DNA of 64,000 nt from Streptomyces sp. NBC_00513 (GTDB lineage Bacteria; Actinomycetota; Actinomycetes; Streptomycetales; Streptomycetaceae). The first letter of the stretch is position 1. The number at the start of each line of letters is the position of its first letter. Below are positions 54,100 through 62,227 of the stretch, piece by piece. The notes beneath the pieces were generated by a model that did no database searches, had not been told where the DNA came from, and saw only the letters and a list, made by a program, of their open reading frames with translations. Location: the NCBI RefSeq assembly GCF_041431415.1, contig NZ_CP107845.1, forward strand, positions 1,674,001-1,738,000, written 5' to 3'. The position numbers and the translations under genes are program-made.

Positions 54100-54492
54100 T
54101 CAGTCCCGGCTCAGGACTTGGAAGGGGACCGTGTCGTGGTGGTTCGCCATGTAGGCGATCTTTCCGTCCACGATCCGGAAGAAGTTCATGACCTCGGCCT
54201 CGATGGCCCCGCCGTTCGCCGCGACGGCGGTCAGGTGGGACACGGCCGCGGCCTTCTCCCCGTCGACGAGGAAGTGCACGGGCTCGTTCCGGAAGACCCG
54301 GTACATCGTCCCCATGCCCTTCATCATCGAGCGCAGGGTCTCCAGGCCCTCGATGTGGCCGGCGAGCTGCTCGTCCATGACCTGGTCGTCGGCGAACAGG
54401 TCGCACCAGCGGTCCCAGTCACCGGCATTGGCGTACTCGTAGTACTTCCGAAGGATCTCGGTCGAGCTCTCTCGTGCGTCCGACGCGCTCAT
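54100..54492 (-). CDS. SnoaL/NTF2-like protein A
   Basis: A 130-residue cone-fold protein (LRKYYEYANAGDWDRWCDLFADDQVMDEQLAGHIEG in parts; final VMNFFRIVDGKIAYMANHHD). It carries an Asp/His-rich pocket suited to general acid-base chemistry, but no specific activity can be assigned. It is the third of three adjacent SnoaL-like genes, 12 bases from each neighbour. Confidence 0.8.
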   Translation of the reverse strand: MSASDARESSTEILRKYYEYANAGDWDRWCDLFADDQVMDEQLAGHIEGLETLRSMMKGMGTMYRVFRNEPVHFLVDGEKAAAVSHLTAVAANGGAIEAEVMNFFRIVDGKIAYMANHHDTVPFQVLSRD

Positions 54493-54504
54493 CGCGCTCC
54501 TCCC

Positions 54505-54960
54505 CTATCGGTCCCTGCGGGTTCCGTCCGGTGCGAACGGCGCCCAGAACTGGCTGAACGCGGAAGCCGTGTCGCCGAAGAGCCCGTCGCGGCCCTCGAC
54601 GATCCGGCCGTCGCGCCACCGCATGAAGTGAAAGACCGGGTAGTCCATCCGCTCGTACGGGGACGTGCTCGCCGGGTCCGCGCCGTCCCGCAGGGCGACG
54701 TTGCGGCACACGTCGGCGCTGCAGTCCTCGCCGACGAGCACCGCCTGGACGTCCATCCGGAAGGTGCCGCCGGTGAGCTTGTGGGTCTGCCCCATCAGCT
54801 CCAGGAAGGCGTCGAGGCTCTCGTACCAGCCGGCCAGCGGGTGGTTGCCCGGCACCAGCCAGCGCAGGTCCTCGGAGTAGTACTCCAGGACGCGCGCCCG
54901 GTCCCCGGAGCCCAGGGCCCGGTAGGCCGCCTCGACCCGCTCCCGTGTCACTTCGGTCAT
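54505..54960 (-). CDS. SnoaL/NTF2-like protein B
   Basis: A 151-residue SnoaL-like protein (VEAAYRALGSGDRARVLEYYSEDLRWLVPGNHPLAG in parts; VFHFMRWRDGRIVEGRD). It resembles the ketosteroid-isomerase-like polyketide cyclase fold, with conserved Trp and His near PGNHPL. It is not a close duplicate of its neighbours; the three share fold but little sequence. Confidence 0.8.
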   Translation of the reverse strand: MTEVTRERVEAAYRALGSGDRARVLEYYSEDLRWLVPGNHPLAGWYESLDAFLELMGQTHKLTGGTFRMDVQAVLVGEDCSADVCRNVALRDGADPASTSPYERMDYPVFHFMRWRDGRIVEGRDGLFGDTASAFSQFWAPFAPDGTRRDR

Positions 54961-54988
54961 CGCCGCTCCTCCTCGCGGTCGCCGGCGC

Positions 54989-55420
54989 TCACAGGGCGCC
55001 GGAACCGGGCATCGGCGCCAGCTCGTTGACGGTGTACTGCTTGATCAGCGGCCCGTCCGGGCCTGCCACCAGGGTCCAGGTCTGGTCGGCGTCGAAGCCG
55101 AGCCACTGGCTGCGGGCGGCCGGCGGGTCCCAGATCTTGGCCTGCCAGTTCACGAGGACCCGGACGATCGCCCGGTCGCCCTCGATGACGGGCTCGACCT
55201 TGGTGACGGTGTGGACCTCGTCGAAGAACCGGTGGGTGACGGCCGCGTACCAGCGGCCGAAGCCCTCGTGCCCGAGGAAGGTGTCCTCGGGCACCTTGAA
55301 CTCCAGGTCCTCCGTGACGAGGGCGAGCACCCGGGCCGGCGGAAGGTGCTGGTCCAGTGCCACGTACCAGTCCTCGGTGAAGCTGCGGATCGCGTCCTCG
55401 GTCAGCCGTTCGGCGGGCAT
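54989..55420 (-). CDS. SnoaL/NTF2-like protein C
   Basis: A 143-residue SnoaL-like protein starting MPAERLTEDAIRSFTEDWY, with DLEFKVPEDTFLGHEGFGRWY and IKQYTVNELAPMPGSG. ATG at 55420 follows GGAGGAGACC; a longer frame to 55768 is read-through of the ThDP enzyme gene. It is the first of three in transcription order. Confidence 0.8.
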   Translation of the reverse strand: MPAERLTEDAIRSFTEDWYVALDQHLPPARVLALVTEDLEFKVPEDTFLGHEGFGRWYAAVTHRFFDEVHTVTKVEPVIEGDRAIVRVLVNWQAKIWDPPAARSQWLGFDADQTWTLVAGPDGPLIKQYTVNELAPMPGSGAL

Positions 55421-55482
55421 GCGGTCTCCTCCTGTCCGTGCCGGTGAGGTGGTGCGGGACTCAGATGAGGTGGTGCGGGGAC

Positions 55483-57129
55483 TCAGATCTGGATGTCGAC
55501 GAGGTACGGGCCGGGGTGGGCCAGCATCCTGGTGACGGCGGTGACCGCCTCGTCCGGCTTCTCCACCCGCGTCCCGTCCGCGCCGAGGGCCCGCGCCAGG
55601 CCGGCGAAGTCGATCTCGGGGTGGGAGAGGTCGAAGGAGCCCGGGAAGGCGTGCTCGGCGATGTCCCGCTCCTGCCAGTACCGGGTGATGTTGTCGTCGA
55701 GCAGCCGGTACTTGCGGTTGTTGCAGACCACGAACTTGGCGTCGATCCCGTGCCGGACGGCGGTCCACAGCGCCTGGTACGTGTACATCGAGCCGCCGTC
55801 CCCGGCGAAGCCGACGACGAGCCGGTCCGGGCGGGCCAGCTTGGCCCCGACCGCCCCCGGGAGGCCCACCCCGAGCGAACCGCCCCGGGTGAGGTGGTAG
55901 TCGCCCGGCCGCTCCGCCGGCAGGTACCTCGTGACCAGCGGCGAGGTGGTCAGCGCCTCGTCGAAGACGATGAGGTCGCCCCCGGTCCGCTCGGCGAGGG
56001 TCCGCAGGAAGACGGCCATCGGCGTGCCGCCGTCGTCGCTCCGCCCGCCGTCGAGGGCGGCGCGGGCCCGCTCGCGGGCCCGCGCGTCCAGCCGGGCCGC
56101 CGCGGCCGCGCGCTGCCGGGTGGTCTGCCGCTGTCGCAGTACGCCCGCCAGCGCGCGCAGCGCCTCCTTGGGGTCGGCGGCGAGGCCGAGGTCCACCGGG
56201 TGGTTCTTGGCGATCTCGTAGGCGTCGAGGTCGATGTGCACGACCTTCGCGCCCGCCCGGAAGGGGCTCTCCAGCTCGGGGAACACCTCCGGGAAGACAT
56301 AGGTGCCGACGATCAGCACCCCGTCCGCGCCGCCGATCAGCTCCTTGCTGTGCGGGCCGAACATGTGGCCCGTCTGGCCGCGGCGCAGCGGGTGGGAGGC
56401 CGCGATGTTCACCTCGGAGGAGTCGACCTCGTACACGTCGGCGCCCAACAGCTCGGCCACCGCGACGAGTTCGGCCTGCGCCCCGGAGAGGGCCACCCCG
56501 TCCCCGATCAGGACGACCGGCCGCTCGGCGGCGGCGAGGAGTTCGGCCGCCCGCCCCACCGAGGCCGGTGAGGGCGCCACGTCGGTGAGCGGCACCGAAG
56601 TGGGCAGCACGGGCTCGGAGTTGAGCTCGTCCAGCACGTCCATGGGCAGGGCCACGAACACCGGTCCGCGCGGCGGGGTCAGGGCGATCTTGACGGCCCG
56701 TCGTACGGTGCGCAGCACGGACCGCGGGTCGGTGACCCGGGTCGCGTACTTGGTGACCGGCCTCGCCATCGCCACCAGGTCGCAGGCCATCTGCGCGTCC
56801 ATGGCGTCGTAGCGGACCCCGGCGTCACCGGCGACGACGACGAGCGGGGTGTGGCCGCGCAGCGACTGGTACAGCATGCCGATGCCGTTGCCCAGGCCCA
56901 CGCCGGAGTGCAGCTGGAGCAGCGCCGCACCGCCGGTGGCGCGGGCGTAGCCGTCGGCGATGCCGGCCGCCACGGTCTCCTGGAGGGCGAGGACGTAATG
57001 GAAGTCCGCCGCCGCGTCGACCGCGTCGAGGAACCCCTGTTCCACCGTCCCCGGATTTCCGAACATCACGTGCAGACCGTCGGCCTTGAACTGCTCGATC
57101 AGCCTTTCCCGTCCGGGAGTGGCTTCCAT
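55483..57129 (-). CDS. Thiamine-diphosphate-dependent decarboxylase/ligase (benzoylformate decarboxylase-like)
   Basis: A 548-residue ThDP enzyme with the three usual domains. The cofactor-activating Glu lies in VLALQETVAAGIADGYARAT. A central nucleotide-like domain starts near PVVLIGDGVALSG. The Mg-ThDP motif is FAGDGGSMYTYQALW followed after about 20 residues by VVCNNRKY. The sequence MFGNPGTVEQGFLDAV is typical of the benzoylformate decarboxylase branch, which decarboxylates 2-keto acids to aldehydes or joins aldehydes. The aldehyde could feed the ALDH or molybdenum enzyme downstream. It lies nine bases after the leading DJ-1 gene. Confidence 0.9.
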   Translation of the reverse strand: MEATPGRERLIEQFKADGLHVMFGNPGTVEQGFLDAVDAAADFHYVLALQETVAAGIADGYARATGGAALLQLHSGVGLGNGIGMLYQSLRGHTPLVVVAGDAGVRYDAMDAQMACDLVAMARPVTKYATRVTDPRSVLRTVRRAVKIALTPPRGPVFVALPMDVLDELNSEPVLPTSVPLTDVAPSPASVGRAAELLAAAERPVVLIGDGVALSGAQAELVAVAELLGADVYEVDSSEVNIAASHPLRRGQTGHMFGPHSKELIGGADGVLIVGTYVFPEVFPELESPFRAGAKVVHIDLDAYEIAKNHPVDLGLAADPKEALRALAGVLRQRQTTRQRAAAAARLDARARERARAALDGGRSDDGGTPMAVFLRTLAERTGGDLIVFDEALTTSPLVTRYLPAERPGDYHLTRGGSLGVGLPGAVGAKLARPDRLVVGFAGDGGSMYTYQALWTAVRHGIDAKFVVCNNRKYRLLDDNITRYWQERDIAEHAFPGSFDLSHPEIDFAGLARALGADGTRVEKPDEAVTAVTRMLAHPGPYLVDIQI

Positions 57130-57138
57130 GAATTCCCC

Positions 57139-57963
57139 CTACCACCCGTAACGGGTGAGACCGTCCTCCAGCACTTCCACGATCTTCTGCCCCGTCAAAT
57201 AGGAATCGGGGGTGGAACGACCCGTCACGAACGGGTAGTCGACGATCACCGACAGGGGGTGGCCGAAATTCCCGTGGTACGCGCCGTCCGGACCGGTGGC
57301 ATCGCGCAGGATGTATTCGAGCGGGTACGGCGGCGGCCCCATGTTGAAGTCGGTGCCGAGGAATCCGGTGCCGTCCTTGTAGTCGTATTCCTTGCAGTGG
57401 CCGGTCACGTGCTTGCCCCGGATGATGCTCTCGCGGTCGCCCCAGTCGCGGGCGAAGGCCAGGCAGGCGACCCCGTAGCACTCGGCGGCCACGACCTTGC
57501 CGGCGTTCTTGAAGGCCAGGATCAGGGCGTGTACGCGTTCGTTGTTGGCGAGGTCCGCGATCGGCCCGCTGCCTCCCACCACGAGGATCGCGTCGAATCC
57601 GGCGATCTCCTCCTGGAGTCGGTCCAGATCGCGGTGGTACTGCTCCAGCCGGGGCAGGTAGTCCGCGTCGCTGGTGTACGGGCGCTCGGGGGCCCAGGCC
57701 TCGATGTCGATCGGCGAGTCCAGTCGGCTCGACTGCTCGAACTCGCGGCCGAGCCGGGCGTTCTCCTCGGTGGTCACCGAACGGCCCAGCGGTGGGTCGA
57801 CGTAGTGCGCGTCGAGGCTCGGCGGGAGGGCGTGCGCCCGCTTTCCGGTGGGTGTGGCGAATACGACTTCGTAGCCCCGCTCGTCGAACTTCGATACGGG
57901 CCCGATCAATTCCTCGGCCCAGTAACCGTGTTCGGAGACAATGACCAGAATCTTTCTGCTCAC
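57139..57963 (-). CDS. DJ-1/PfpI-superfamily protein, first gene of the long directon
   Basis: A 274-residue protein with KILVIVSEHGYWAEELIGPV at the N-terminus, LVVGGSGPIADLANNERVHAL, and the elbow GKVVAAECYGVACLAF (nucleophile Cys in AECYG). It is larger than PfpI and closer to HchA-like members with an inserted segment (PERPYTSDADYLPRLEQYHRD). GTG at 57963 follows GGAGGAATCC; the frame to 58128 is rejected because it runs through the operator repeats. Promoter and inverted repeats lie just upstream. Confidence 0.85.
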   Translation of the reverse strand: MSRKILVIVSEHGYWAEELIGPVSKFDERGYEVVFATPTGKRAHALPPSLDAHYVDPPLGRSVTTEENARLGREFEQSSRLDSPIDIEAWAPERPYTSDADYLPRLEQYHRDLDRLQEEIAGFDAILVVGGSGPIADLANNERVHALILAFKNAGKVVAAECYGVACLAFARDWGDRESIIRGKHVTGHCKEYDYKDGTGFLGTDFNMGPPPYPLEYILRDATGPDGAYHGNFGHPLSVIVDYPFVTGRSTPDSYLTGQKIVEVLEDGLTRYGW

Positions 57964-58045
57964 GGATTCCTCCAGGCGCCGCCTGTTGTCGTTGGCGTCC
58001 CCCACACTGCTTCCGCCCGGGGCCTGCGTCAAAGCGCCCGTGTGC

Positions 58046-58135
58046 GACTTCGTGAGGTAGAAGGGCAGCCCGGCCCGACACCTCACGTAGTCATCTCGCG
58101 AGGTCATGAAGTAGCCCCGACACTTCATGACCTCG
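58046..58135. promoter_or_regulatory. Operator array: two inverted repeats of a shared half-site upstream of the long directon
   Basis: First pair: GACTTCGTGAGGT (58046-58058) and ACCTCACGTAGTC (58080-58092), one mismatch, 21-base spacer. Second pair: CGAGGTCATGAAGT (58099-58112) and ACTTCATGACCTCG (58122-58135), perfect, nine-base spacer. All four halves share a core of the form ACTTCRTGA(G/C)(G/C)T. The array lies 83 bases upstream of the directon's first gene and 128 bases before the divergent zinc-finger gene, so one regulator could control both. No regulator gene is adjacent. Confidence 0.75.
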
Positions 58136-58262
58136 GCCGAATCGGTGAACCATTCCCGAAGGCCCGACTTATGGTCTGGACGCGCCGTGAATCACTGGCG
58201 CGATGAGCGGCACCACAACCGCACGCGATCGGGACGAGCGCGCGAGGAGAGGGACGGGGACG

Positions 58263-58535
58263 ATGACCATGGACCTGTTGTGCACACACGTCGACCGGAT
58301 ACGTCCGGTGAAACCCGGCACCGAGGGCTGCGAGGAGTGCCTGGTCCTGGGGGACGGCTGGGTGCACCTGCGGATGTGCCTCAGCTGCGGGCACGTGGGC
58401 TGCTGCGACTCCTCGAAGAACCGTCACGCCACCCGGCACTACCGCACCACGGAGCACCCCATCGCGGCCTCCCACGAGCCCGGTGAGGACTGGGCCTGGT
58501 GCTACGCGGACCAGCTGATGTTGGACCCGGCGTGA
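58263..58535 (+). CDS. UBP-type zinc-finger protein
   Basis: A 90-residue single-domain protein. The zinc ligands are visible in order: CTHVDRIRPVKPGTEGCEEC, LRMCLSCGHVGCCDSSKNRHATRHY and HPIAASHEPGEDWAWCYAD (ZnF-UBP pattern). In eukaryotes this finger binds free ubiquitin C-termini; in bacteria its ligand is unknown, but it recurrently accompanies thioredoxin-reductase-like genes. ATG 58263 has a GGAGAGGGACGGGG leader. The stop overlaps the next start as GTGA. Confidence 0.9.
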   Translation: MTMDLLCTHVDRIRPVKPGTEGCEECLVLGDGWVHLRMCLSCGHVGCCDSSKNRHATRHYRTTEHPIAASHEPGEDWAWCYADQLMLDPA

Positions 58536-60262
58536 GCGCGGCCCGGGAGGGGGCCCGCGTCGCCCCCGCGGGGAGCGGCACCGCCGCCGAACGCACCGAG
58601 AACCGCAAGCCCGTCATCCTGGCCGTGGACGACGACCCGCAGGTCCTGCGCGCCGTCCGTCGGGACCTGCGCAGCGCCTACGGCGACCGGTACCGGGTGC
58701 TCGGCGCCTCCTCCGCCGCCGACGCGTTGAAGATCCTGGACTCCCTCGACGAACGCGGTCACGACCCGGCGCTCTTCCTCGTCGACCAGCGGATGCCGGA
58801 CGTCACGGGGGTCGAGTTCCTGTTGGAGGCGGTCAGCCGCTTCCCCGACGCCCGCCGGGTCCTGCTGACGGCGTACGCGGAGACCGACGCGGCGATCACC
58901 GCCATCAACCGGGTCCGGCTGGACTACTACCTGCTCAAGCCGTGGGACCCGCCCCACGAGCGGCTCTTCCCCGTCCTGGACGACCTGCTCTCGGACTGGC
59001 TCGCCAACTACCGGCCCGCGTACGACGGGATCATCGTCGCCGGCCACCTGGTCTCCCCCGGCACGCACGCCGTCCGGGACTTCTTCACCCGCAACGGGCA
59101 GCCGTTCCGCTTCCTGAACGTGGAGCGGGACCCCGAGGCGCTGACCGTGATCGCCTCCGCGCACGCCGACGCGGCGCTCCCCCTGGTCCGGTTCCCGGAC
59201 GGGACGGTGCTCTCCGCTCCGACCGACACCCAACTCGCCCAGCGGCTGGGCCTGGCCACCACCGCCTCCCGCCCGCACTACGAGTGCGTGATCGTCGGCG
59301 CGGGCCCGGCGGGGCTGGCGGCCGGGGTCTACTCGGCGTCCGAGGGCCTGTCCACCCTGATGCTGGACTCCCGTGCCCCGGGCGGCCAGGCGGGCACCTC
59401 CAGCCTGATCGAGAACTACCTGGGTTTCCCCTCGGGCCTCTCGGGCGGGGACCTGACCCGCCGGGCGACCATCCAGGCCTCGCGCTTCGGCGCCGAGATC
59501 CTGCACCCGGTGGAGGTGGTCTCGCTGACCCGGGACGACCCGGCGAAGATCCTGACCCTGGCGGACGGCACGGAGATCAGCGCGGAGACGGTGCTGCTCG
59601 CGACCGGGGTCTCGTACAACCGGCTCCAGGCCCCCGGCGCGGACCGTTTCGAGGGCGCCGGTCTGTACTACGGAGCGGCGACCACGGAGAGTTCGGCCTG
59701 CATCTCGCAGCACGTGTTCATCGTGGGCGGCGCGAACTCGGCCGGGCAGGCGGCGGTGCACTTCGCCAAGTACGCGGCCCGGGTGACGATCCTGGTCCGG
59801 GCGGCCTCGCTCGACGACAGCATGTCCCGCTACCTGATCGACGAGATCGAGCGGACCCCCAACATCGAGGTCCGGGTGCGGACGACGGTGGTCTCGCTGG
59901 ACGGTGACGAGCACCTGGAGCGGCTGACGCTGCACGACGCGGAGACCGGCGAGGACAAGGAGGTGCCGGCCCGTTTCATGTTCACCTTCATCGGCGCCCG
60001 CCCGCACACGGACTGGCTGGCGGGGGTGGTGGAGCGCGACGAGTACGGCTTCGTCCTGACCGGTTCCGACCTGATCGCCAACGGCGGGGAGCTCCCGCAG
60101 GAGTGGAGCCTGGAACGCGCGCCCTACCCCCTGGAGACGAGCGTGCCGGGGGTCTTCGCGGCGGGCGACGTGCGCGCCCACTCCGTCAAGCGGGTCGCGT
60201 CGGGGGTGGGCGAGGGGGCGATGGCGGTCTCCCTGATCCACCGCTACCGCTCGATGGGCTGA
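58532..60262 (+). CDS. Receiver domain fused to thioredoxin-reductase-like FAD oxidoreductase, lacking the redox CxxC
   Basis: A 576-residue fusion. The N-terminal response-regulator receiver (about 25-150) has VILAVDDDPQVL, phosphoacceptor Asp in ALFLVDQRMPDVTG, TAYAETDA and Lys in LLKPWDPP. A middle linker is a glutaredoxin-like segment (about 165-250). The C-terminal thioredoxin-reductase fold has FAD motif VIVGAGPAGLAAGVYSASEG, NADPH motif FIVGGANSAGQAAVHFAKYA and VFAAGDVRAHSVKRVASGVGEGAMAV (in parts). Where true reductases have CAxC, this protein reads YYGAATTESSAC, so only one non-aligned Cys remains. It is therefore probably a flavin NADPH oxidase or electron carrier, not a dithiol reductase. 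It is coupled to the zinc-finger gene. Confidence 0.9.
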   Translation: MSAAREGARVAPAGSGTAAERTENRKPVILAVDDDPQVLRAVRRDLRSAYGDRYRVLGASSAADALKILDSLDERGHDPALFLVDQRMPDVTGVEFLLEAVSRFPDARRVLLTAYAETDAAITAINRVRLDYYLLKPWDPPHERLFPVLDDLLSDWLANYRPAYDGIIVAGHLVSPGTHAVRDFFTRNGQPFRFLNVERDPEALTVIASAHADAALPLVRFPDGTVLSAPTDTQLAQRLGLATTASRPHYECVIVGAGPAGLAAGVYSASEGLSTLMLDSRAPGGQAGTSSLIENYLGFPSGLSGGDLTRRATIQASRFGAEILHPVEVVSLTRDDPAKILTLADGTEISAETVLLATGVSYNRLQAPGADRFEGAGLYYGAATTESSACISQHVFIVGGANSAGQAAVHFAKYAARVTILVRAASLDDSMSRYLIDEIERTPNIEVRVRTTVVSLDGDEHLERLTLHDAETGEDKEVPARFMFTFIGARPHTDWLAGVVERDEYGFVLTGSDLIANGGELPQEWSLERAPYPLETSVPGVFAAGDVRAHSVKRVASGVGEGAMAVSLIHRYRSMG

Positions 60263-60277
60263 GAGCGAACACGGCCT

Positions 60278-60316
60278 CCGTTGCCCGCCGGACGCTTGCG
60301 ATCAAGCGGGCAACGG
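60278..60316. promoter_or_regulatory. Inverted repeat and probable leaderless promoter before the 60333 gene
   Basis: CCGTTGCCCGC (60278-60288) and GCGGGCAACGG (60306-60316) form a perfect 11-base inverted repeat with a 17-base spacer. It could serve as terminator of the upstream gene or as operator. A TTGCGA (60296-60301) and a CAACGT (60320-60325), 18 bases apart, would place transcription start at about the ATG (60333). Confidence 0.55.
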
Positions 60317-60332
60317 ATGCAACGTTGATTAC

Positions 60333-60848
60333 ATGATTACAGCCGAGCAACAGACACAGCTCCGCACCTGGTTCTCGGACCGCCTGCCGGTGGACGTCTA
60401 CGCGTCGCTGGTGTCGGTCACCGTCGACCGCGAGGAGATCACGGTCATCGGGACCGCGCCGGCGAACGAATCGGCTGCGGACTTCCGCGAACGCACCCGC
60501 GAGCAGCGCGTCGAGGTCGCCCGCGAGGCGGAGGAGCTCTACCGCCGCAAGGTCGCCTGGGGCGTCCGCTCCGGCGCGGAGACCACCGTCTTCACCCACC
60601 TCGCGGTGCCCGTGATGACCCGGCTCCGCCAGAGCGAACGCCAGGTCCTCGACACCCTGGTGGCCGGCGGCGTCGCGCGCAGCCGGGCCGACGCCCTCGC
60701 CTGGTGCGTACGCCTGGTCGAGCGCAACACCGACGCGTGGCTCACCGAGCTCCGCGACTCCCTCGACAAGGTCCGACAGGTCCGCTCCCAGGGCCCCGAC
60801 CTCGACGCGGACACGGACTCCAACATCAAGAAGTCCGGGTCCGAATAG
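60333..60848 (+). CDS. Conserved-looking protein of unknown function
   Basis: A 171-residue protein. Residues 1-70 look like an alpha/beta domain (VDVYASLVSVTVDREEITVIGTAP), and residues 90-150 are helical, with RQSERQVLDTLVAGGVARSRADALAWCVRLV, which resembles a ribbon-helix-helix or MetJ/Arc-type dimerisation segment. DNA binding is possible but unproven. There is no ribosome site; the promoter elements suggest a leaderless mRNA. The C-terminus is acidic and polar. Confidence 0.65.
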   Translation: MITAEQQTQLRTWFSDRLPVDVYASLVSVTVDREEITVIGTAPANESAADFRERTREQRVEVAREAEELYRRKVAWGVRSGAETTVFTHLAVPVMTRLRQSERQVLDTLVAGGVARSRADALAWCVRLVERNTDAWLTELRDSLDKVRQVRSQGPDLDADTDSNIKKSGSE

Positions 60849-60925
60849 CCGAAAACGTCGCCGGGAACGCAAGATCGCGGAAGGCTGGCCGGGACCACCT
60901 GAACCCAGGGAGAGGCACGCACACC

Positions 60926-61255
60926 ATGACCACCACCGTCGAATACATCCGCTACCGGATCGCCCCGGGCGATCAGCAGGAGTTCGAGGCGGCGTACGCC
61001 CGGGCCGCCGAGTCGCTCGCCGCCTCGCCCGAGTGCATCGACTACGAGCTGGCCCACAGCGAGGAGGAGGCCGAGCGCTACATCCTCCGCATCCGCTGGA
61101 CCTCGGTCGCGGACCACCTGGAGGGCTTCCGCAAGGGCGAGCAGTTCCCGGCGTTCTTCAGCGCGATCCGCCCGTACGTGAGCAACATCGAGGAAATGAA
61201 GCACTACCGGGTGACCGACGTGGTCGGCCCGGGGAAGGCCGCCTCCCGGTCATGA
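60926..61255 (+). CDS. Antibiotic biosynthesis monooxygenase (ABM)-domain protein
   Basis: A 109-residue ferredoxin-like fold protein with the ABM pattern: VEYIRYRIAPGDQQEFEAAYARAAESLAASPECIDYELAHS in parts, then YILRIRWTSVADHLEGFRKG. Members act as cofactor-free monooxygenases or haem-degrading enzymes. The stop overlaps the truncated haemoglobin start as ATGA. In some Streptomyces these two domains are fused in one polypeptide, supporting joint function. ATG follows GGGAGAGG. Confidence 0.87.
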   Translation: MTTTVEYIRYRIAPGDQQEFEAAYARAAESLAASPECIDYELAHSEEEAERYILRIRWTSVADHLEGFRKGEQFPAFFSAIRPYVSNIEEMKHYRVTDVVGPGKAASRS

Positions 61256-61743
61256 GCGCCTCGCCCGACACCACCCCCACCATCTACGAGTGGATGGGCG
61301 GCGAGGAGGCGATGAACCGCCTCGCCGACACCTTCTACGGACACGCGCTGCGCGACGAGATCCTCGCCCCGGTCTTCGCCGGCATGGACGCGGAGCATCC
61401 CCGGCACGTCGCCGTCTGGCTGTCGGAGGTCTTCGGCGGCCCGAAGGACTACACCGCCCACCACGGCGGCCACCGGCACATGGCCACCAAGCACCTGGGC
61501 CGAGGCATCACCGAGAAGCAGCGCCGCCGCTGGGTGGACCTGCTGCTCGACACCGCCGACGAGGTCGAGCTCCCGACGGACCCCGAGTTCCGGGCGGTCT
61601 TCGTCTACTACATCGAATGGGGGACCCGGATGGCGCTGATCTACTCGGGCGCCAATCCCCCGCCGGTCGACGCGGCCGACATCCCGGTCTGGTCCTGGGG
61701 CCAGACCCCGCCGTGGGTCCCCAAGCCGCCCAAGACCCCGTGA
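61252..61743 (+). CDS. Group II truncated haemoglobin (TrHbO type)
   Basis: A 163-residue two-over-two globin. Features are TIYEWMGGEEAMNRLADTFYGHAL (B helix aromatic pair), LAPVFAGM, and HHGGHRHMATKHLGRGI with the proximal His in KH. RRRWVDLLLDTADEV contains the conserved G8 Trp of group II. A C-terminal Trp/Pro-rich extension of about 25 residues follows. Such globins bind oxygen tightly and handle NO or peroxide. It is coupled to the ABM gene by a four-base overlap. Confidence 0.92.
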   Translation: MSASPDTTPTIYEWMGGEEAMNRLADTFYGHALRDEILAPVFAGMDAEHPRHVAVWLSEVFGGPKDYTAHHGGHRHMATKHLGRGITEKQRRRWVDLLLDTADEVELPTDPEFRAVFVYYIEWGTRMALIYSGANPPPVDAADIPVWSWGQTPPWVPKPPKTP

Positions 61744-61798
61744 CCCGGTGGGGGCCCCGGCCCCCACCTTCCCGCCCCGCCGGTTCAGTCCCGCCGGT

Positions 61799-62227
61799 TC
61801 AGTCCCGCCGAGGGCCGCGGCGCGGCGGCCGGGGCGAGTCCCCGCCATCCGCCGCCGGCCCGTCCGCCAGCAACACGGTCAGCGGGGTCGGCGGTCCCTC
61901 GTCGTCCCGCGCCCAGAAGTCCGCGGCCTCCTCCAGGATCTCGCGCAGGGTCTCCCAGTCACCCGGTCGGGCCCGCTCGTACCCGCGCCAGGAGGTCACC
62001 GCGAGCAGCCGTCCCGGCGCCGCCGGCAGCCACGACAGGTCGATCAGCGCGTCCGCCAGAGCGTCCCAGTTGCCGCCGAACCACTCGGGGACCCGCAGCG
62101 TCTCGCCGAGGCGCCGCATCAGCTCGGCCTTGCTCCGCACCCCGTCCAGGTCCAGGTCCAGGGTCGTCCACCCCGCCTTCCTCGCGGCGGCGAGTGCCGG
62201 GCCCAGCGGCTGCGCTTCGAGGGTCAT
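61799..62227 (-). CDS. Barstar-family ribonuclease inhibitor
   Basis: A 142-residue protein with the barstar core DLDLDGVRSKAELMRRLGETLRVPEWFGGNWDALADALIDLSWLP (in parts); the FGGNWDAL segment carries the acidic patch that fills barnase-type active sites. It has about 45 extra residues at the C-terminus, Arg/Pro-rich. ATG overlaps the stop of the secreted RNase gene (ATGA), making it its immunity partner. Confidence 0.9.
   Translation of the reverse strand: MTLEAQPLGPALAAARKAGWTTLDLDLDGVRSKAELMRRLGETLRVPEWFGGNWDALADALIDLSWLPAAPGRLLAVTSWRGYERARPGDWETLREILEEAADFWARDDEGPPTPLTVLLADGPAADGGDSPRPPRRGPRRD

Noticed and set aside
57964..58128. Extended start of the first DJ-1 protein at 58128
   Set aside because: The extension would translate the operator repeats; GGAGGAATCC followed by GTG at 57963 is a far better start.
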